Shown here: positions 45,351 to 55,445 of the stretch, piece after piece
How the letters are laid out: each line of letters begins with the position of its first letter
How positions within the stretch are numbered: the first letter of the stretch is position 1
DNA from: Candidatus Leucobacter sulfamidivorax
GTDB lineage: Bacteria > Actinomycetota > Actinomycetes > Actinomycetales > Microbacteriaceae
DNA: 64,000 bases
Assembly (NCBI GenBank): GCA_016771945.1
Contig: QZLF01000003.1
Span: forward strand, 1 to 64,000
Reading direction: 5' to 3'
Program-made: the position numbers and the translations under genes
Notes under the pieces: model-generated
Told to the model about the DNA's origin: nothing
The model's input: the letters and a program-made list of their open reading frames with translations, nothing else
Database searches by the model: none

Positions 45351-46126
45351 CGGGCGGTCCAGCCGCCGTCCATCGTGTACGACGCCCCCGTCACCATCGC
45401 CGCGGCATCCGAGGCGAGCCAGCCCGCGAGCGAGGCGACCTCCTCGGGCTCGACGAGCCGCTTGATCGCGCTCTCGGTCAGCATCACCTGCTCGACCACC
45501 TCGCTCTCGGGGATGCCGTGCAGCTTCGCCTGATCGACGATCTGCTTCTCGACGAGCGCGGTGCGCACATAGGCGGGGCTGATGCAGTTGCTCGTCACCC
45601 CGTGCGGCCCGCCCTCGAGCGCGGTCACCTTCGACAGCCCCTCGAGGGCGTGCTTCGCGGTGACGTACGCCGACTTGAAGGCGCTCGCCCGCAGCCCGTG
45701 CACGCTCGAGAGGTTGATGATGCGACCCCAGCCTCGCGAGTACATGCCCGGCAGGACCGCACGGATCAGCAGGAACGGCGCCTCGACCATGAGCCGCTGG
45801 ATCAGCCGGAACATCTCGGGGTCGAACTCCTCGATCGGGGCCACCCGCTGGATGCCGGCGTTGTTCACGAGGATGTCGGCCTCGAGGGTCAGCCCGTCGA
45901 GCTCGGCGGTGTCGGAGAGGTCGACCCGCCAGGTCTCGGCGGTGCCGCCGCTCTCCTCGCCAAGCCGCCCGAGTTCGGCAGCGGCCTGCTCGGCGGCCCC
46001 GCCGTTCAGATCGGCGACCACGACGTGCGCGCCGCGCCTGACGAACTCCATCGCGCAGGCGCGCCCGATGCCGCTCGCGCCCCCCGTGACGACGGCCCGC
46101 TTCCCCGCAAGATCCCGTGTGCTCAT
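45347..46126 (-). CDS. bdhA: 3-Hydroxybutyrate dehydrogenase
   Basis: This 259-residue SDR has the cofactor loop TGGASGIG, NNAGIQ, Ser in INLSSVHG and YVTAK. The LVEKQI segment in the substrate loop is typical of D-3-hydroxybutyrate dehydrogenase. ATG 46126 was chosen because the motif then starts near residue 10. It would give acetoacetate for the CoA-transferase. It lies between the hydrolase (overlap) and the thiolase gene (120-base gap). Confidence 0.82.
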   Translation of the reverse strand: MSTRDLAGKRAVVTGGASGIGRACAMEFVRRGAHVVVADLNGGAAEQAAAELGRLGEESGGTAETWRVDLSDTAELDGLTLEADILVNNAGIQRVAPIEEFDPEMFRLIQRLMVEAPFLLIRAVLPGMYSRGWGRIINLSSVHGLRASAFKSAYVTAKHALEGLSKVTALEGGPHGVTSNCISPAYVRTALVEKQIVDQAKLHGIPESEVVEQVMLTESAIKRLVEPEEVASLAGWLASDAAAMVTGASYTMDGGWTAR

Positions 46127-46246
46127 GACTCCATTCTCCAACGGAATCCGCCGCAGAACATCTGATGCCGTTCCGCAGTGCAACCGCACGGACGACCGAA
46201 GGGGGTCGGGATCCGCGGATCCCGACCCCCTTCCGCGTGCAGGCGA

Positions 46247-47423
46247 CTACACCGCGCGCAGCACGATGGCGCTGCCCTGACCGCCGCCGCCGCAGATGCC
46301 GACGGCGCCGAGCGAGCCCGTGCCGAGCTCCGCGAGCTGACGGGCGAGGGTGCCCACGATGCGGGCCCCCGAGGCGCCGATCGGGTGCCCGAGCGCGATC
46401 GCACCGCCGTGCGGATTCACGATCGCGGGGTCGAGGCCGAGCTCGCGGGTCGACTGCAGACCGACGGCCGCGAAGGCCTCGTTGATCTCGACCGCTGCGA
46501 GGTCGGCGACGGACGCTCCACCCTCCACCTTGGCGAGCGCCGCGGCGATCGCGCGGGCGGGCTGCGAGTGCAGGTGCGTGTCGGGTCCGGCGACGAAGGC
46601 GTGCGCCTCGACCCGTGCGATCGGCTTCAGACCGAGGCGCGAGACCGCGGCCTCGCTCACGATCACGAGCGCGGCCGCGCCGTCGCTGATCTGCGAGGCG
46701 TTGCCCGCGGTGATCGTGCCGTCCTTGGCGAAGGCCGGACGCAGGCCCGCGAGGCCCTCGGCCGTGGTGTCGGCACGCACGCCGTCGTCCGCCGAGACCA
46801 CGGTGTCGCCGCGGCGGGAGGCCACGGTGAAGGGCTCGATCTCGCCGGCGAGGAACTCGGCCGAGGCCGCGACACGCTGGTGCGAAGCGGCGGCGAAGGC
46901 GTCCTGATCCTCGCGCGAGAGCTCGAGCGGGCCGTTGCCCTCCTCGGTCAGCGCGCCCATGGCGGTGCGGCCGAAGGCATCGGTCAGGCCGTCGTGGTCG
47001 ACGGTGTCGACGAGCGTCGCCGGGCCGTACTTGGTGCCGTACCCGCAGCGGGATGACGTGCGGGGCCAGCGACATCGACTCCTGCCCGACCGCGACGACC
47101 ACCTCCGCCTCGCCCGCGGCGATGAGGCGCACCGCCTGCGTGACCGCCTCGGTGCCCGAGAGGCACACGGCGTTCAGCGTGACCGCGGGCACGTCGAAGG
47201 AGATGCCCGCCCCGATGGCGGTCTGCCGCGCGGGGTTCTGGCCGGCGCCGCCCTGCAGCACCTGACCGGCGATGACCTGGTCCACCTGCTCCGGCGCGAC
47301 GCCCGCGCGCGCCAGGGCGGCCTTCACCGCGTGCGCGCCGAGCGCCGTCGCGGGCTGCGCGGCGAGCTGCCCGGTGAAGCGGGTGAACGGGGTGCGGGCG
47401 TAGCCCGCGATGAGCGCGGTCAT
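46247..47423 (-). pseudogene. Acetyl-CoA acetyltransferase (thiolase), frameshifted
   Basis: The N-terminal half from ATG 47423 has the acylated cysteine (NAVCLSGTE), and the C-terminal half has GHPIGASGAR and ICGGGGQGSA, in two frames. Joined length (about 391 residues) is normal for thiolase. The span of 1177 bases is one too long. Removing one G of a GGG triplet (CCC near 47042 on the plus strand) restores the frame. The ATG overlaps the CoA-transferase B stop as ATGA. It would split acetoacetyl-CoA. Confidence 0.83.
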
Positions 47424-48067
47424 CGGCTCTCCTCCTCGAGTTCGGTGGCGAACGGGGCGCCGGTCGCCTCGCGGATCTCCTCCTCCGTGTGCCCCGGCGC
47501 GATGCGTCGCAGTACAAGGCCGCCGCCCGTCACGTCGAAGACGGCCCGGTCGGTGACGATGCGGTTCACGACGCCTGCGCCGGTGAGCGGCAGCTCGCAC
47601 TTCTCGACGATCTTCGGGCTGCCGTCCTTCGCGACGTGCTCGGTAATGACGACCACGCGGGGGGTGCCGGCGACGAGATCCATCGCGCCGCCCATGCCCT
47701 TCACGAGCTTGCCGGGGATCGTCCAGTTCGCGAGGTCGCCGTTCGCGGCCACCTGCATCGCGCCCAGGATCGCGGTCTGCACGTGGCCGCCGCGGATCAT
47801 GCCGAACGAGGTCGCCGAGTCGAAGATCGAGGCGCCCGGCACGAGCGTCACGGTCTGCTTGCCGGCGTTGATGAGGTCGGCGTCCTCCTCGCCCTCGAAG
47901 GGGAAGAGGCCCATGCCGAGGATGCCGTTCTCGCTCTGCAGCTTCACGGTGACGCCCTCGGGCAGGTTGTTGGCGACCAGGGTCGGGATACCGATCCCGA
48001 GGTTCACGTACTGGCCGTCCTCGAGCTCCTCGGCCGCGATCGCGGCCATCTCGTCACGAGTCCACAT
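47420..48067 (-). CDS. scoB: Succinyl-CoA:3-ketoacid CoA-transferase subunit B
   Basis: This 215-residue CoA-transferase beta subunit carries the catalytic Glu in [19 protein letters not shown] near the start and [12 protein letters not shown] at the end. ATG 48067 starts one base after the A-subunit stop. With subunit A it transfers CoA from succinyl-CoA to acetoacetate. Motifs fit ScoB better than PcaJ. Confidence 0.85.
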   Translation of the reverse strand: MWTRDEMAAIAAEELEDGQYVNLGIGIPTLVANNLPEGVTVKLQSENGILGMGLFPFEGEEDADLINAGKQTVTLVPGASIFDSATSFGMIRGGHVQTAILGAMQVAANGDLANWTIPGKLVKGMGGAMDLVAGTPRVVVITEHVAKDGSPKIVEKCELPLTGAGVVNRIVTDRAVFDVTGGGLVLRRIAPGHTEEEIREATGAPFATELEEESR

Positions 48068-48068
48068 G

Positions 48069-48794
48069 TCAGGCCTCCCCACCGGTCGCGGCGCTCTCGC
48101 GCTGGCGAACCGTGCGTTGCTCGATGTCCTTCGTCGGGTCCTCCACGCGCACAACGCACTGCACGAAGACGCCCGGAGTGTCGATCCGCTCGGGATCGAG
48201 GTAGACGCCGCTCAGCGTCTCGACCTCGGCGATCGTGACGCGACCGCACATCGCCGCGAGTGGGTTGAAGTTGCGCGCCGTGAGGCGATAGCGAAGGTTC
48301 CCCTCGGCGTCGCCGATGTTCGCGCGCACCAGAGCGAGGTCGGCCACGATGCCGCGCTCGAGGATCGCCCGCTTGCCGTCGAACTCGGCCTCAGGCTTGC
48401 CCTCGGCGATCGGCGTGCCCAGGCCCGTCGGCGTGTAGAACGCCGGGATGCCCGCGCCGCCCGCGCGCATGCGCTCCGCGAGGGTGCCCTGCGGCACGAA
48501 CTCCACGTCGAGCACGCCGTTCAGGTACTGCTCGGCGAAGAGCTTGTTCTCGCCCACGTACGAGGCGAGCACCTTCTTCACCTGCTGATTCTCGAGCAGC
48601 AGGCCGAGGCCCTTGCCGTCGACGCCCATGTTGTTCGAGACGATCGTGAGATCCTTCGCGCCGCTGTCGCGGACCGCGCGGATGAGATTGCTCGGGATAC
48701 CGCTCAGCCCGAAGCCGCCGACCGCGATGGTCATGCCGTCCTCGATGATCCCTTCGAGCGCCTCCGCGGCGCTCGACCTGACTTTCGACACCAT
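48069..48794 (-). CDS. scoA: Succinyl-CoA:3-ketoacid CoA-transferase subunit A
   Basis: This 241-residue alpha subunit has [31 protein letters not shown] and [12 protein letters not shown], typical of ScoA. It is the first gene of the leftward 3-hydroxybutyrate/acetoacetate operon and diverges from the IclR gene with a 144-base gap. Confidence 0.87.
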   Translation of the reverse strand: MVSKVRSSAAEALEGIIEDGMTIAVGGFGLSGIPSNLIRAVRDSGAKDLTIVSNNMGVDGKGLGLLLENQQVKKVLASYVGENKLFAEQYLNGVLDVEFVPQGTLAERMRAGGAGIPAFYTPTGLGTPIAEGKPEAEFDGKRAILERGIVADLALVRANIGDAEGNLRYRLTARNFNPLAAMCGRVTIAEVETLSGVYLDPERIDTPGVFVQCVVRVEDPTKDIEQRTVRQRESAATGGEA

Positions 48795-48938
48795 CCGCTG
48801 CCTTTCCGTTCATGATGTGGCCGAGTGGATCGGCCCCGTTCCAGACTAAGATCGGCGTATCGGCGCGGTCAACTCGGGGATGAGACCGTCCGGCAAGGTG
48901 CTCGCCAGGTGGGCGATTCGCCGTGTATCGTCCATATT

Positions 48939-49730
48939 GTGAACGCTTCGGATGCTCCGTTCTCGGAGGCGATGCCCGGCACCCAGGTCGTCGGGCGGGT
49001 GGTCGCGGTGCTGCACGCCGTGAGCCGGGCCATGCCCGCGGGTGCGGGAACGAGCGAGGTGGCGCGATCCGCCGCCCTGGCCCGCCCCACCGCGCACCGG
49101 CTGCTCGCCTCGCTCGCGGCGCAGGGGTTCATCGACCGCGACGCGCGCAGCGGGCACTGGCTGCTCGGACCCGAGATCTACCTGATGGGCGCCGTCGCGG
49201 CCGAGCGCTACGACGTCTCCGAGCTCGCCCGCGAGCATGTGGCCGCGCTCGCCGAGGCGACGGGCGAGAGCGCCTTCCTCTCGGCGAGGCGAGGCGGCGA
49301 GACCGTCTGCCTGCTGCGCACCGACGGCAGCTTCCCGATCCGCTCCTTCGTGCTCTACGAGGGCAAGCGCTTCCCGCTGGGAGTGGCCTCGGCGGGGCTC
49401 GCGATCCTGTCCTTCCTGCCCGAGGACGCGCGGGAGCGCTACCTCGAGCAGGCGCGGCTGCAGGACGAGTACGGCCCGAGTCACTCGGCCGCGGCGCTGC
49501 GGGAGCGCATCGACGAGACGCGGCGCCTCGGCTACGCCGTGAACCCGGGGCTCGTCGTCGAGGGCAGCTGGGGCATGGGCGCCGCCGTGTTCGGACCCTC
49601 GGGGCAGCCGTCGTGGGCGCTCAGCCTCACCGGCATCGAGACCCGCTTCTCGGCGGACCGCCGGCCCGAGCTCGGACGCCTGCTGCTCGAGCACGCGCAC
49701 CGGCTGTCGCAGCGCCTGGCCGGGCGTTAG
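48939..49730 (+). CDS. IclR-family transcriptional regulator
   Basis: This 263-residue regulator has a winged HTH (VVGRVVAVLHAVSRAM, then ALARPTAHRLLASLAAQGF) and an IclR effector domain (FPLGVASAGLAILSF). GTG 48939 has no Shine-Dalgarno and may be leaderless; ATG 48972 is an alternative with GGAGG very close. It diverges from the CoA-transferase operon and is its likely regulator. Confidence 0.85.
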   Translation: MNASDAPFSEAMPGTQVVGRVVAVLHAVSRAMPAGAGTSEVARSAALARPTAHRLLASLAAQGFIDRDARSGHWLLGPEIYLMGAVAAERYDVSELAREHVAALAEATGESAFLSARRGGETVCLLRTDGSFPIRSFVLYEGKRFPLGVASAGLAILSFLPEDARERYLEQARLQDEYGPSHSAAALRERIDETRRLGYAVNPGLVVEGSWGMGAAVFGPSGQPSWALSLTGIETRFSADRRPELGRLLLEHAHRLSQRLAGR

Positions 49731-49784
49731 GCTCCGGCATCCGAATCCGCCGGCGTCGCCTGCCCGACCCAATAAACTACCGGG

Positions 49785-51068
49785 ATGAGCAGTGTCGAGG
49801 CACCGGCGCGCAGCGAAGCCAGGCGCCGCATGATCCGCAGGCGCCGGCGCACCGTGACCGCCCTGATCGCGCTCATCGTCGTCGCGGGCGTCGCCTATGT
49901 CGCCGCCTGCGCGCTCGCCCCGCTGCCGGAGCCCCGCGTCTCGCTCGCGGTGGAGGCCGAGCGGCAGGTGGATCTCGAGCCCGCGCTCGCCGAGGCCGCC
50001 GTCGCCGCTCAGGGGCTGCCGACCGCCATCGGCTGGGCCGACGGCGAGGAGGTCTGGGCGAACGACGACACCGCCTACGCCATGGGCAGCATCTCCAAGC
50101 TCGTCACGGTGCTCGTGGGCCTCGAGGCCCAGCCCCTCGAGCCCGGAGCCGACGGCCCCACCTACGTCTGGACCGCCGAGGATCGCGCGAATCAGGACTA
50201 CTACCTCAGCCTCGACGGCGTCGCCTACCCGATCCCGGTCGGCACCGAGATCACGCTGCGCCAGATGCTGCAGCTCATCTTCCTCCCCTCCTCGAACGAC
50301 TACGCGTACGCCTACGCCATGTGGGTGTTCGGCAGCGAGGAGGCCTTCATCGAGGCGGTCGAGCGGTTCAAGGCGGAGCACGGCCTCGAATCTCTGAGCC
50401 TCGTCGAGCCGACCGGGATGGACGACCACAACCGCGCGAGCGTCGCCGACCTCGTGCGGGTCGCCCGCATCGCCATCGACAACCCGACCGTGCGCGAGTT
50501 CACCGGCATGCAGAGCGCCGAGATGCCGTGGGGCATCGGGCTCATCGAGAACACCAATCCGCTGCTCGGCGAGATGCCCGGCGTGATCGGCTTGAAGACC
50601 GGCATGCTCTCCACCGTGGGCTACAACCTCGTCGCCGCGCAGCAGACCGACGCCTTCGGCCGCGAAGTCGTGGGCATCTCCGTCACCCTGGCCCGGCCCT
50701 CGAAGGAGGACCGCGCCGAGTCCGGCCGCGAGATGCTGACCCTGATGGCCGGCATGCCCCAGCAGGTGGAGATCGTCGCGGAGGGCGAGGAGGTCGGCTC
50801 GGCGCTGACCGTCACCGGCGAGCGGGTCGCCCTCGTCACGACCGGCGGTGCGAGCACGGTGCTGCTGCCCGGCGAGGCGGCTCGCCGCACGATCGACCTC
50901 GGCGCCGTCACCGCGGGCCCGTCGGGCAGCACCGCGGGTGCGGTGCTCGTCTCGACGCCGACCGGCAGCGCGGAGGTGCCCGTCGCCACGGCCGGCGAGA
51001 TCACGGAGCCCGACTTGTGGTGGCGCCTCACGAACCCCGGGAAGCTCTTCGGCGGAGGCGGATCGTGA
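49785..51068 (+). CDS. D-alanyl-D-alanine carboxypeptidase-like protein
   Basis: This 427-residue membrane-anchored serine peptidase of the DacA/PBP5 family has one N-terminal transmembrane segment (residues about 24-45). Catalytic motifs are SISK (102-105), SSN (169-171) and KTG (271-273). It trims peptidoglycan stem peptides outside the cell. The C-terminal 100 residues form a beta-rich domain. Confidence 0.88.
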   Translation: MSSVEAPARSEARRRMIRRRRRTVTALIALIVVAGVAYVAACALAPLPEPRVSLAVEAERQVDLEPALAEAAVAAQGLPTAIGWADGEEVWANDDTAYAMGSISKLVTVLVGLEAQPLEPGADGPTYVWTAEDRANQDYYLSLDGVAYPIPVGTEITLRQMLQLIFLPSSNDYAYAYAMWVFGSEEAFIEAVERFKAEHGLESLSLVEPTGMDDHNRASVADLVRVARIAIDNPTVREFTGMQSAEMPWGIGLIENTNPLLGEMPGVIGLKTGMLSTVGYNLVAAQQTDAFGREVVGISVTLARPSKEDRAESGREMLTLMAGMPQQVEIVAEGEEVGSALTVTGERVALVTTGGASTVLLPGEAARRTIDLGAVTAGPSGSTAGAVLVSTPTGSAEVPVATAGEITEPDLWWRLTNPGKLFGGGGS

Positions 51069-51111
51069 CCGGGCTCGCAGGCTCCGACTCGATGGCGGAT
51101 CGGCTCACCGC

Positions 51112-52383
51112 ATGATCACCGTCATCGTCTGCGGCCTGGTCGCGATGCTCGCCTGGTCGCTCTTCAGTCGCCGCCTGCAGCGCTGGCACGTCACCGGACC
51201 GGTCGCGCTGGTGGGCTGCGGCATCGCAGTCGGATTCTTCTTCGCCGACCAGATCATGTTGGGGCTCGACACGGACATCGCCGAGCCGATCGTCGAGCTC
51301 ATCCTCGCGGTGCTGCTCTTCGTCGACGCCACGGAGGTTCGTGGCGGATACCTGGGCGGGCAGCACGGCCTCGTCGCCCGCCTGCTGGGCATCGCCCTGC
51401 CGCTGTCGCTGGTGCTCGCCGTGCTCGTCGGCATCCCGCTCCTCGGCATCCCGGTGCTCGACGCTCCCTCCCTGGCGATCACCGCGCTGGTGGCGCTCGT
51501 GGTGGTCCCCGTGGACTTCGCCCCGGCCGCGAACTTCCTGCGGGACCGGGTCATCCCCCGTCGGCTCCGCAACGCGCTCGCCGTCGAGAGCGGCTACGCC
51601 GACGCCATCCGCGCCCCGATCTTCGCCTTCCTGCTGGTCATCGCGGAATCCCCCGACGAGTCCCACACCCTGTGGGAGCTGCTGGGTCACGCGGTCCCCG
51701 ACATCGTCTTCGCCGTCGTCGCGGGCGCGGGCGTCGGCGCGCTCGCCGGGGTGCTCGCGCGGGTCGCCCTGCGGCGCGGCTGGGTGCAGCTGCACGGGCT
51801 GCGGATCAGCGCGGTGCTGATCCCCATCGTGACCTACGCCGTCGCGGTGGGGCTGCATGGCAACGGCTTCGTGGCGGCCTTCATCGCGGGCATCACCTAC
51901 CGCCTGATCCGGGCGCGCGGCACGGCGACGGAGCGCGAGAGGCACGAGGTCGCGCTGCGCGAGGAGCTCTCGCTCATCGAGAGCGTCGGGGAGCTCGCCT
52001 CGCTGCTCATGTGGTTCGTGTTCGGCACGGTGGTCTCCGTCGTGTTCCTGCTCGCGGTCGACTGGTCGCTGATCCTCTACGGCCTGCTCGCGCTCACGCT
52101 GCTGCGTTCGATCCCCGTACAGCTTTCGATGCTCGGCAGCGGGCTGCACTTCCGGGAGCGCTCGGCGCTCGGCTTCATGGGGCCGCGCGGCACCTCGACG
52201 ATCGTGTTCGGCCTGCTCGCGTTCAACGCGATCGAGACCACCGACGCGGTGATCGTGCTCTACGCGATGGTGGTGACGGTGCTCGCCAGCGTGATCCTGC
52301 ACGGACTGTTCGGCACCCTGATCTCCCGGGGCATCGTGGGCCGGCGGGCCGAAGCCGTCGAGGCCCGGGACGACGCGGTCTAG
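51112..52383 (+). CDS. Cation:proton antiporter (CPA family)
   Basis: This 423-residue membrane protein has about 12 hydrophobic segments and the Na+/H+ exchanger domain. The acidic pairs VVPVDFAPAANFL and ALAVESGYADAIRAP correspond to the transport-site region of CPA1-type exchangers. It follows the carboxypeptidase gene by 43 bases, so they may be cotranscribed. It overlaps the convergent M20 peptidase by four bases at the stops. Confidence 0.85.
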   Translation: MITVIVCGLVAMLAWSLFSRRLQRWHVTGPVALVGCGIAVGFFFADQIMLGLDTDIAEPIVELILAVLLFVDATEVRGGYLGGQHGLVARLLGIALPLSLVLAVLVGIPLLGIPVLDAPSLAITALVALVVVPVDFAPAANFLRDRVIPRRLRNALAVESGYADAIRAPIFAFLLVIAESPDESHTLWELLGHAVPDIVFAVVAGAGVGALAGVLARVALRRGWVQLHGLRISAVLIPIVTYAVAVGLHGNGFVAAFIAGITYRLIRARGTATERERHEVALREELSLIESVGELASLLMWFVFGTVVSVVFLLAVDWSLILYGLLALTLLRSIPVQLSMLGSGLHFRERSALGFMGPRGTSTIVFGLLAFNAIETTDAVIVLYAMVVTVLASVILHGLFGTLISRGIVGRRAEAVEARDDAV

Positions 52384-53702
52384 GAGATCCGCTCCGAGAC
52401 GAGGCGGCGCAGGGCCTCGAGCGTGAGCCCGACCGAGGCCACGTCGATCCGCTCGTCGTGGGCGTGGATCCGCTCGCGGTAGCGCTCGTAGCTCCACTCC
52501 GTCGAGAGCAGGCCGAAGCCGTAGGACGGGATGCCGAGGCCTCGCAGCTCCCGCGCGTCGGATCCGCCCGCCGCCATGATGGGGACGACCGACGAGCCGT
52601 CGGCGCCCGCGATGGCGCGGCGGATCGCGGCGAAGAGCGGGGTGTCGACCGAGGAGGCCGTGGCCGGCCAGCCGCGCAGGTAGCGGATCTCGACCTCCGC
52701 GCTGAGCCCGTGCAGCATGCCGGCGAGCAGCAGGTCGATCTCCTTGTCCGTCGTCCCGGGCAGCGTGCGGATGTCAAGATCGATATATGCCTCATCCGGA
52801 ATGACGTTGTGTGCCTGCCCCGACCGCAGCACGGTCGGCGAGATCGTCACCCGCGAGGCGGCGTGCGCGTAGCCGGCGATGCCGCCGAGCTCGGGCAGGG
52901 CCGCGTCGAGGCGCACGGGGTCGAGCATGCGCTCCTTCAGCGCCGGGTCGTCGACGCGGGCCTCGACGAAGGGCCGCCACAGGGGACCGAGCTCGATTGC
53001 GGGGGCCACGGTCGCGAGCCGCTGCAGCACCTCCCCTGCGACGACCGCCGCGCTGTGGGCGCCGTAGGGGATGGAGGCGTGACCCGGCGTGCCCCGCACG
53101 ACGAGCCGGCGCCCGGCCGAGCCCTTCTCGGCCACGTCGATGGCGACGTATGCCCCCATGCGCATGCCGCCCGACTCAGAGACCGCCTCGGTGATGCCGA
53201 AGATGTCCGGATGCTCCTGCAGCAGGCGGCGCAGCCCGTAGTCGCCCCCGGCCTCCTCGTCGGCGACGGCGAGCAGCACCAGGCCGCCGCGCGGGGGCGT
53301 CGGCGCGAGGGCGACGTCGCGCAGCGCGCAGGCGAAGGCCGCCGTGAGGTAGAGCATGTCGACCGTGCCCCGACCCCACACCTCGCCGTCGACGAGGTCG
53401 CCGCCGAACGGGTCCCGGGTCCATCGCTCCGTGTCCGCGGGCACCACGTCGAGGTGGCCGAGCAGGCCGAGGACGGGCGCCTCGGGGTCGGTGCCGCGCA
53501 CGCGGGCCACGAGCGAGGAGCGGCCCGGGGCCGCCTCGAACACCTGCGTCTCGACCGTGCCCCGAGCGATCGCCTCGGCGAGGAAGCGCTGCAGCACCCG
53601 CACGGCCCTGATCTCTCCGCCCGAGGCCGGGTCGCCCGTGTTGACGCACGCGGCGCGCACGAGCTCGCGCAGCAGCTCGACGGTATCGGAGGTGGCAGTC
53701 AT
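52380..53702 (-). CDS. M20-family metallopeptidase
   Basis: This 440-residue M20 dinuclear zinc peptidase/deacylase has GHLDVVPAD (first His and Asp), GRGTVDM (bridging Asp), DEEAGG (general base Glu and ligand) and a terminal metal His in RIHAHDERI. The dimerisation domain is in the middle (GTPGHASIPYG). Substrates of such carboxypeptidase-like members are dipeptides or N-acyl amino acids. It converges with the antiporter gene. Confidence 0.88.
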   Translation of the reverse strand: MTATSDTVELLRELVRAACVNTGDPASGGEIRAVRVLQRFLAEAIARGTVETQVFEAAPGRSSLVARVRGTDPEAPVLGLLGHLDVVPADTERWTRDPFGGDLVDGEVWGRGTVDMLYLTAAFACALRDVALAPTPPRGGLVLLAVADEEAGGDYGLRRLLQEHPDIFGITEAVSESGGMRMGAYVAIDVAEKGSAGRRLVVRGTPGHASIPYGAHSAAVVAGEVLQRLATVAPAIELGPLWRPFVEARVDDPALKERMLDPVRLDAALPELGGIAGYAHAASRVTISPTVLRSGQAHNVIPDEAYIDLDIRTLPGTTDKEIDLLLAGMLHGLSAEVEIRYLRGWPATASSVDTPLFAAIRRAIAGADGSSVVPIMAAGGSDARELRGLGIPSYGFGLLSTEWSYERYRERIHAHDERIDVASVGLTLEALRRLVSERIS

Positions 53703-53996
53703 CCTTCCCAGGCTATCGCGCGGCAGGGCGCCGCCCGGCGCCTAGAAGTCCCAGTACTCGTCATGGGCCGCGTGATCACGCGGATCTTCGGGGTTTGCAG
53801 CGGTGCCGTGCCCTCTGCGTGCCACTCTGAAACAGGCTCTCATTTCTGCCGCTTTTCGCAGCGCGTGGCACGTTTCTAGGGTAGCCACGCGTGACGCGGG
53901 CGGCAACGATTGCCCGACGCACCCTCGCTTCGATAGGAATTTGAGGATCGATTCAGAAGAAGAGCTGCGGGCCGAGCCGCGCGAGGGCGCACGGTA
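53703..53996. other. Junction between chromosomal block and metal island
   Basis: No complete gene was supported here. On the minus strand a short frame ending at 53742 reads EDPRDHAAHDEYWDF and may be the 3' end of a small or truncated gene. A 16-bp perfect palindrome (CCGCGTGATCACGCGG, 53768-53783) lies within it. Base composition becomes visibly less GC-rich to the right, so this is a plausible insertion boundary. Confidence 0.45.
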
Positions 53997-55445
53997 CTAT
54001 GCGACGTCGACGGTGGCCATCATGCCAGCGTCTTCGTGATCAAGGATGTGGCAATGGTAGACGCTGCGCCCCGGGTGACGCGCGAAGTCGACGAGCACCC
54101 GCACTCCATCCTGCGCGGGAACATTGATGACGTCGCGCCAAGTGGGTTCACTGACCGGTTGCCCACCCGCTTCGATCACCTGCATCGGCCAAATGTGCAG
54201 ATGGAAGGGGTGATCCATAGGGGTGGGGTTCGTGATGAGCCACTCCTCGACGGCCCCTGCAGCAACGTGTTGGTCCACTCGGTCCATGTCGAAGGCACGA
54301 CCGTCGAACCCGAAATCCATCATGCTTCCGCCACCGCCCATCATCATCCCCATTCCCATGGTGAAGGTGATCTCGCGCTGCCGTGCGACGGGCTGCTCGC
54401 GCAGATCTCGAACCGACGGTCGTTCTAGTGCCGCGCCCGGCGCAGCAACTTCTTGCCCCGCGACAGTGAGCGTGGCAATGGTCTCGGGACCGGAGAGGTT
54501 CTGGCCTCCCATCATTCCCATCCCGCCGCGGTCATAACCCAGCGTCTGAAACTCACCACTCCCAGCGCTCATGCTCACGAGAAGATCGGCGCGATTGCCG
54601 GGCGCTAGAAGTACCTCCCGCACTTCCGGAGGAGCCTGCTCGTGGCCGCCGTCGATCCCGAGCAACTCAAGACGTTGCCCAGGCAGGGCCAAGCGAAGGT
54701 AGCGCGAGGTGCATGCATTGATCACACGCCAGCGTTCCTGCTCCCCAGGTCGTGCCGACATGTGCGGACGGTGCTGACCATTGACCAACAGGAGATCACC
54801 TTCGCGGCCCATCATCACGTCCGCGCCCGAGGCGGCCGCAATCTGTCCGCCAGGAGTCAGTGAAATGTCCGAGACGACGAGCACCCGCTCGCGGCTGATG
54901 GGCATGTGGCCATCCTCGACGATCAGCGCACCGTACAAGCCGCCGAATATCTGGTCGGCAACTGAGCCATGCCGGTGAGGGTGATACCAGAACACCCCAG
55001 GCGGATGATCCTCTGGCAACGTGAATCGGTAGTCAAAGCTCTGCCCCGGGTCTATCGAGAGGAAAGGGTTGTCACCGTTCCCCGCGGGAGACACCTGTAG
55101 TCCGTGCGTATGCAGGTTGGTTGGGGTGTCCAGTTCGTTCCGCAACTGCACCTCGATGGAGTCCCCCGGTCGCACGCGCCAGGTCCGTCCCGGCACCATG
55201 CCGCCGTATGTCAGGGCATGCACCTGACGTCCGGCGATGGTCAATTCGCGACGCGCGGCAACGAGGTCGACCTGCAGCAACCCGCCGCTGCTTCGTAACA
55301 CCTCCGGCTCGATCAGCAGTTCTCCATCGGCCATTGCTCTGCCCCAGGGGAGACCTGTTTGAGAGAGACCGATCCCGCCGATGACGACACCGAGCCCTCC
55401 CAGAGCGCCGAGCTGGAGCGCCTGTCGACGGGTAATGGGTTTCAT
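53997..55445 (-). CDS. Multicopper oxidase (CueO-like)
   Basis: This 482-residue secreted oxidase has a twin-arginine signal (TRRQALQLGALGG). All copper motifs are present: HTHG, HPHRHG, HPFHLH and HCHILDHEDAGMM near the C-terminus. A Met-rich segment (MGMGMMMGGGGSMM) may bind Cu(I), as in CueO. It detoxifies Cu(I) outside the membrane. ATG 55445 overlaps the SHOCT gene stop as ATGA. Confidence 0.9.
   Translation of the reverse strand: MKPITRRQALQLGALGGLGVVIGGIGLSQTGLPWGRAMADGELLIEPEVLRSSGGLLQVDLVAARRELTIAGRQVHALTYGGMVPGRTWRVRPGDSIEVQLRNELDTPTNLHTHGLQVSPAGNGDNPFLSIDPGQSFDYRFTLPEDHPPGVFWYHPHRHGSVADQIFGGLYGALIVEDGHMPISRERVLVVSDISLTPGGQIAAASGADVMMGREGDLLLVNGQHRPHMSARPGEQERWRVINACTSRYLRLALPGQRLELLGIDGGHEQAPPEVREVLLAPGNRADLLVSMSAGSGEFQTLGYDRGGMGMMGGQNLSGPETIATLTVAGQEVAAPGAALERPSVRDLREQPVARQREITFTMGMGMMMGGGGSMMDFGFDGRAFDMDRVDQHVAAGAVEEWLITNPTPMDHPFHLHIWPMQVIEAGGQPVSEPTWRDVINVPAQDGVRVLVDFARHPGRSVYHCHILDHEDAGMMATVDVA

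Noticed and set aside
47420-48794. PcaIJ (3-oxoadipate CoA-transferase) for the CoA-transferase pair
   Set aside because: Motifs such as GGFGLSGIP and SYVGENK match ScoA/ScoB, and a 3-hydroxybutyrate dehydrogenase is in the operon; no other pca genes are present.
53803-54039. Rightward 78-codon frame at the left edge of the metal island
   Set aside because: No ribosome site or family match, and it runs into the 3' end of the oxidase gene on the other strand.
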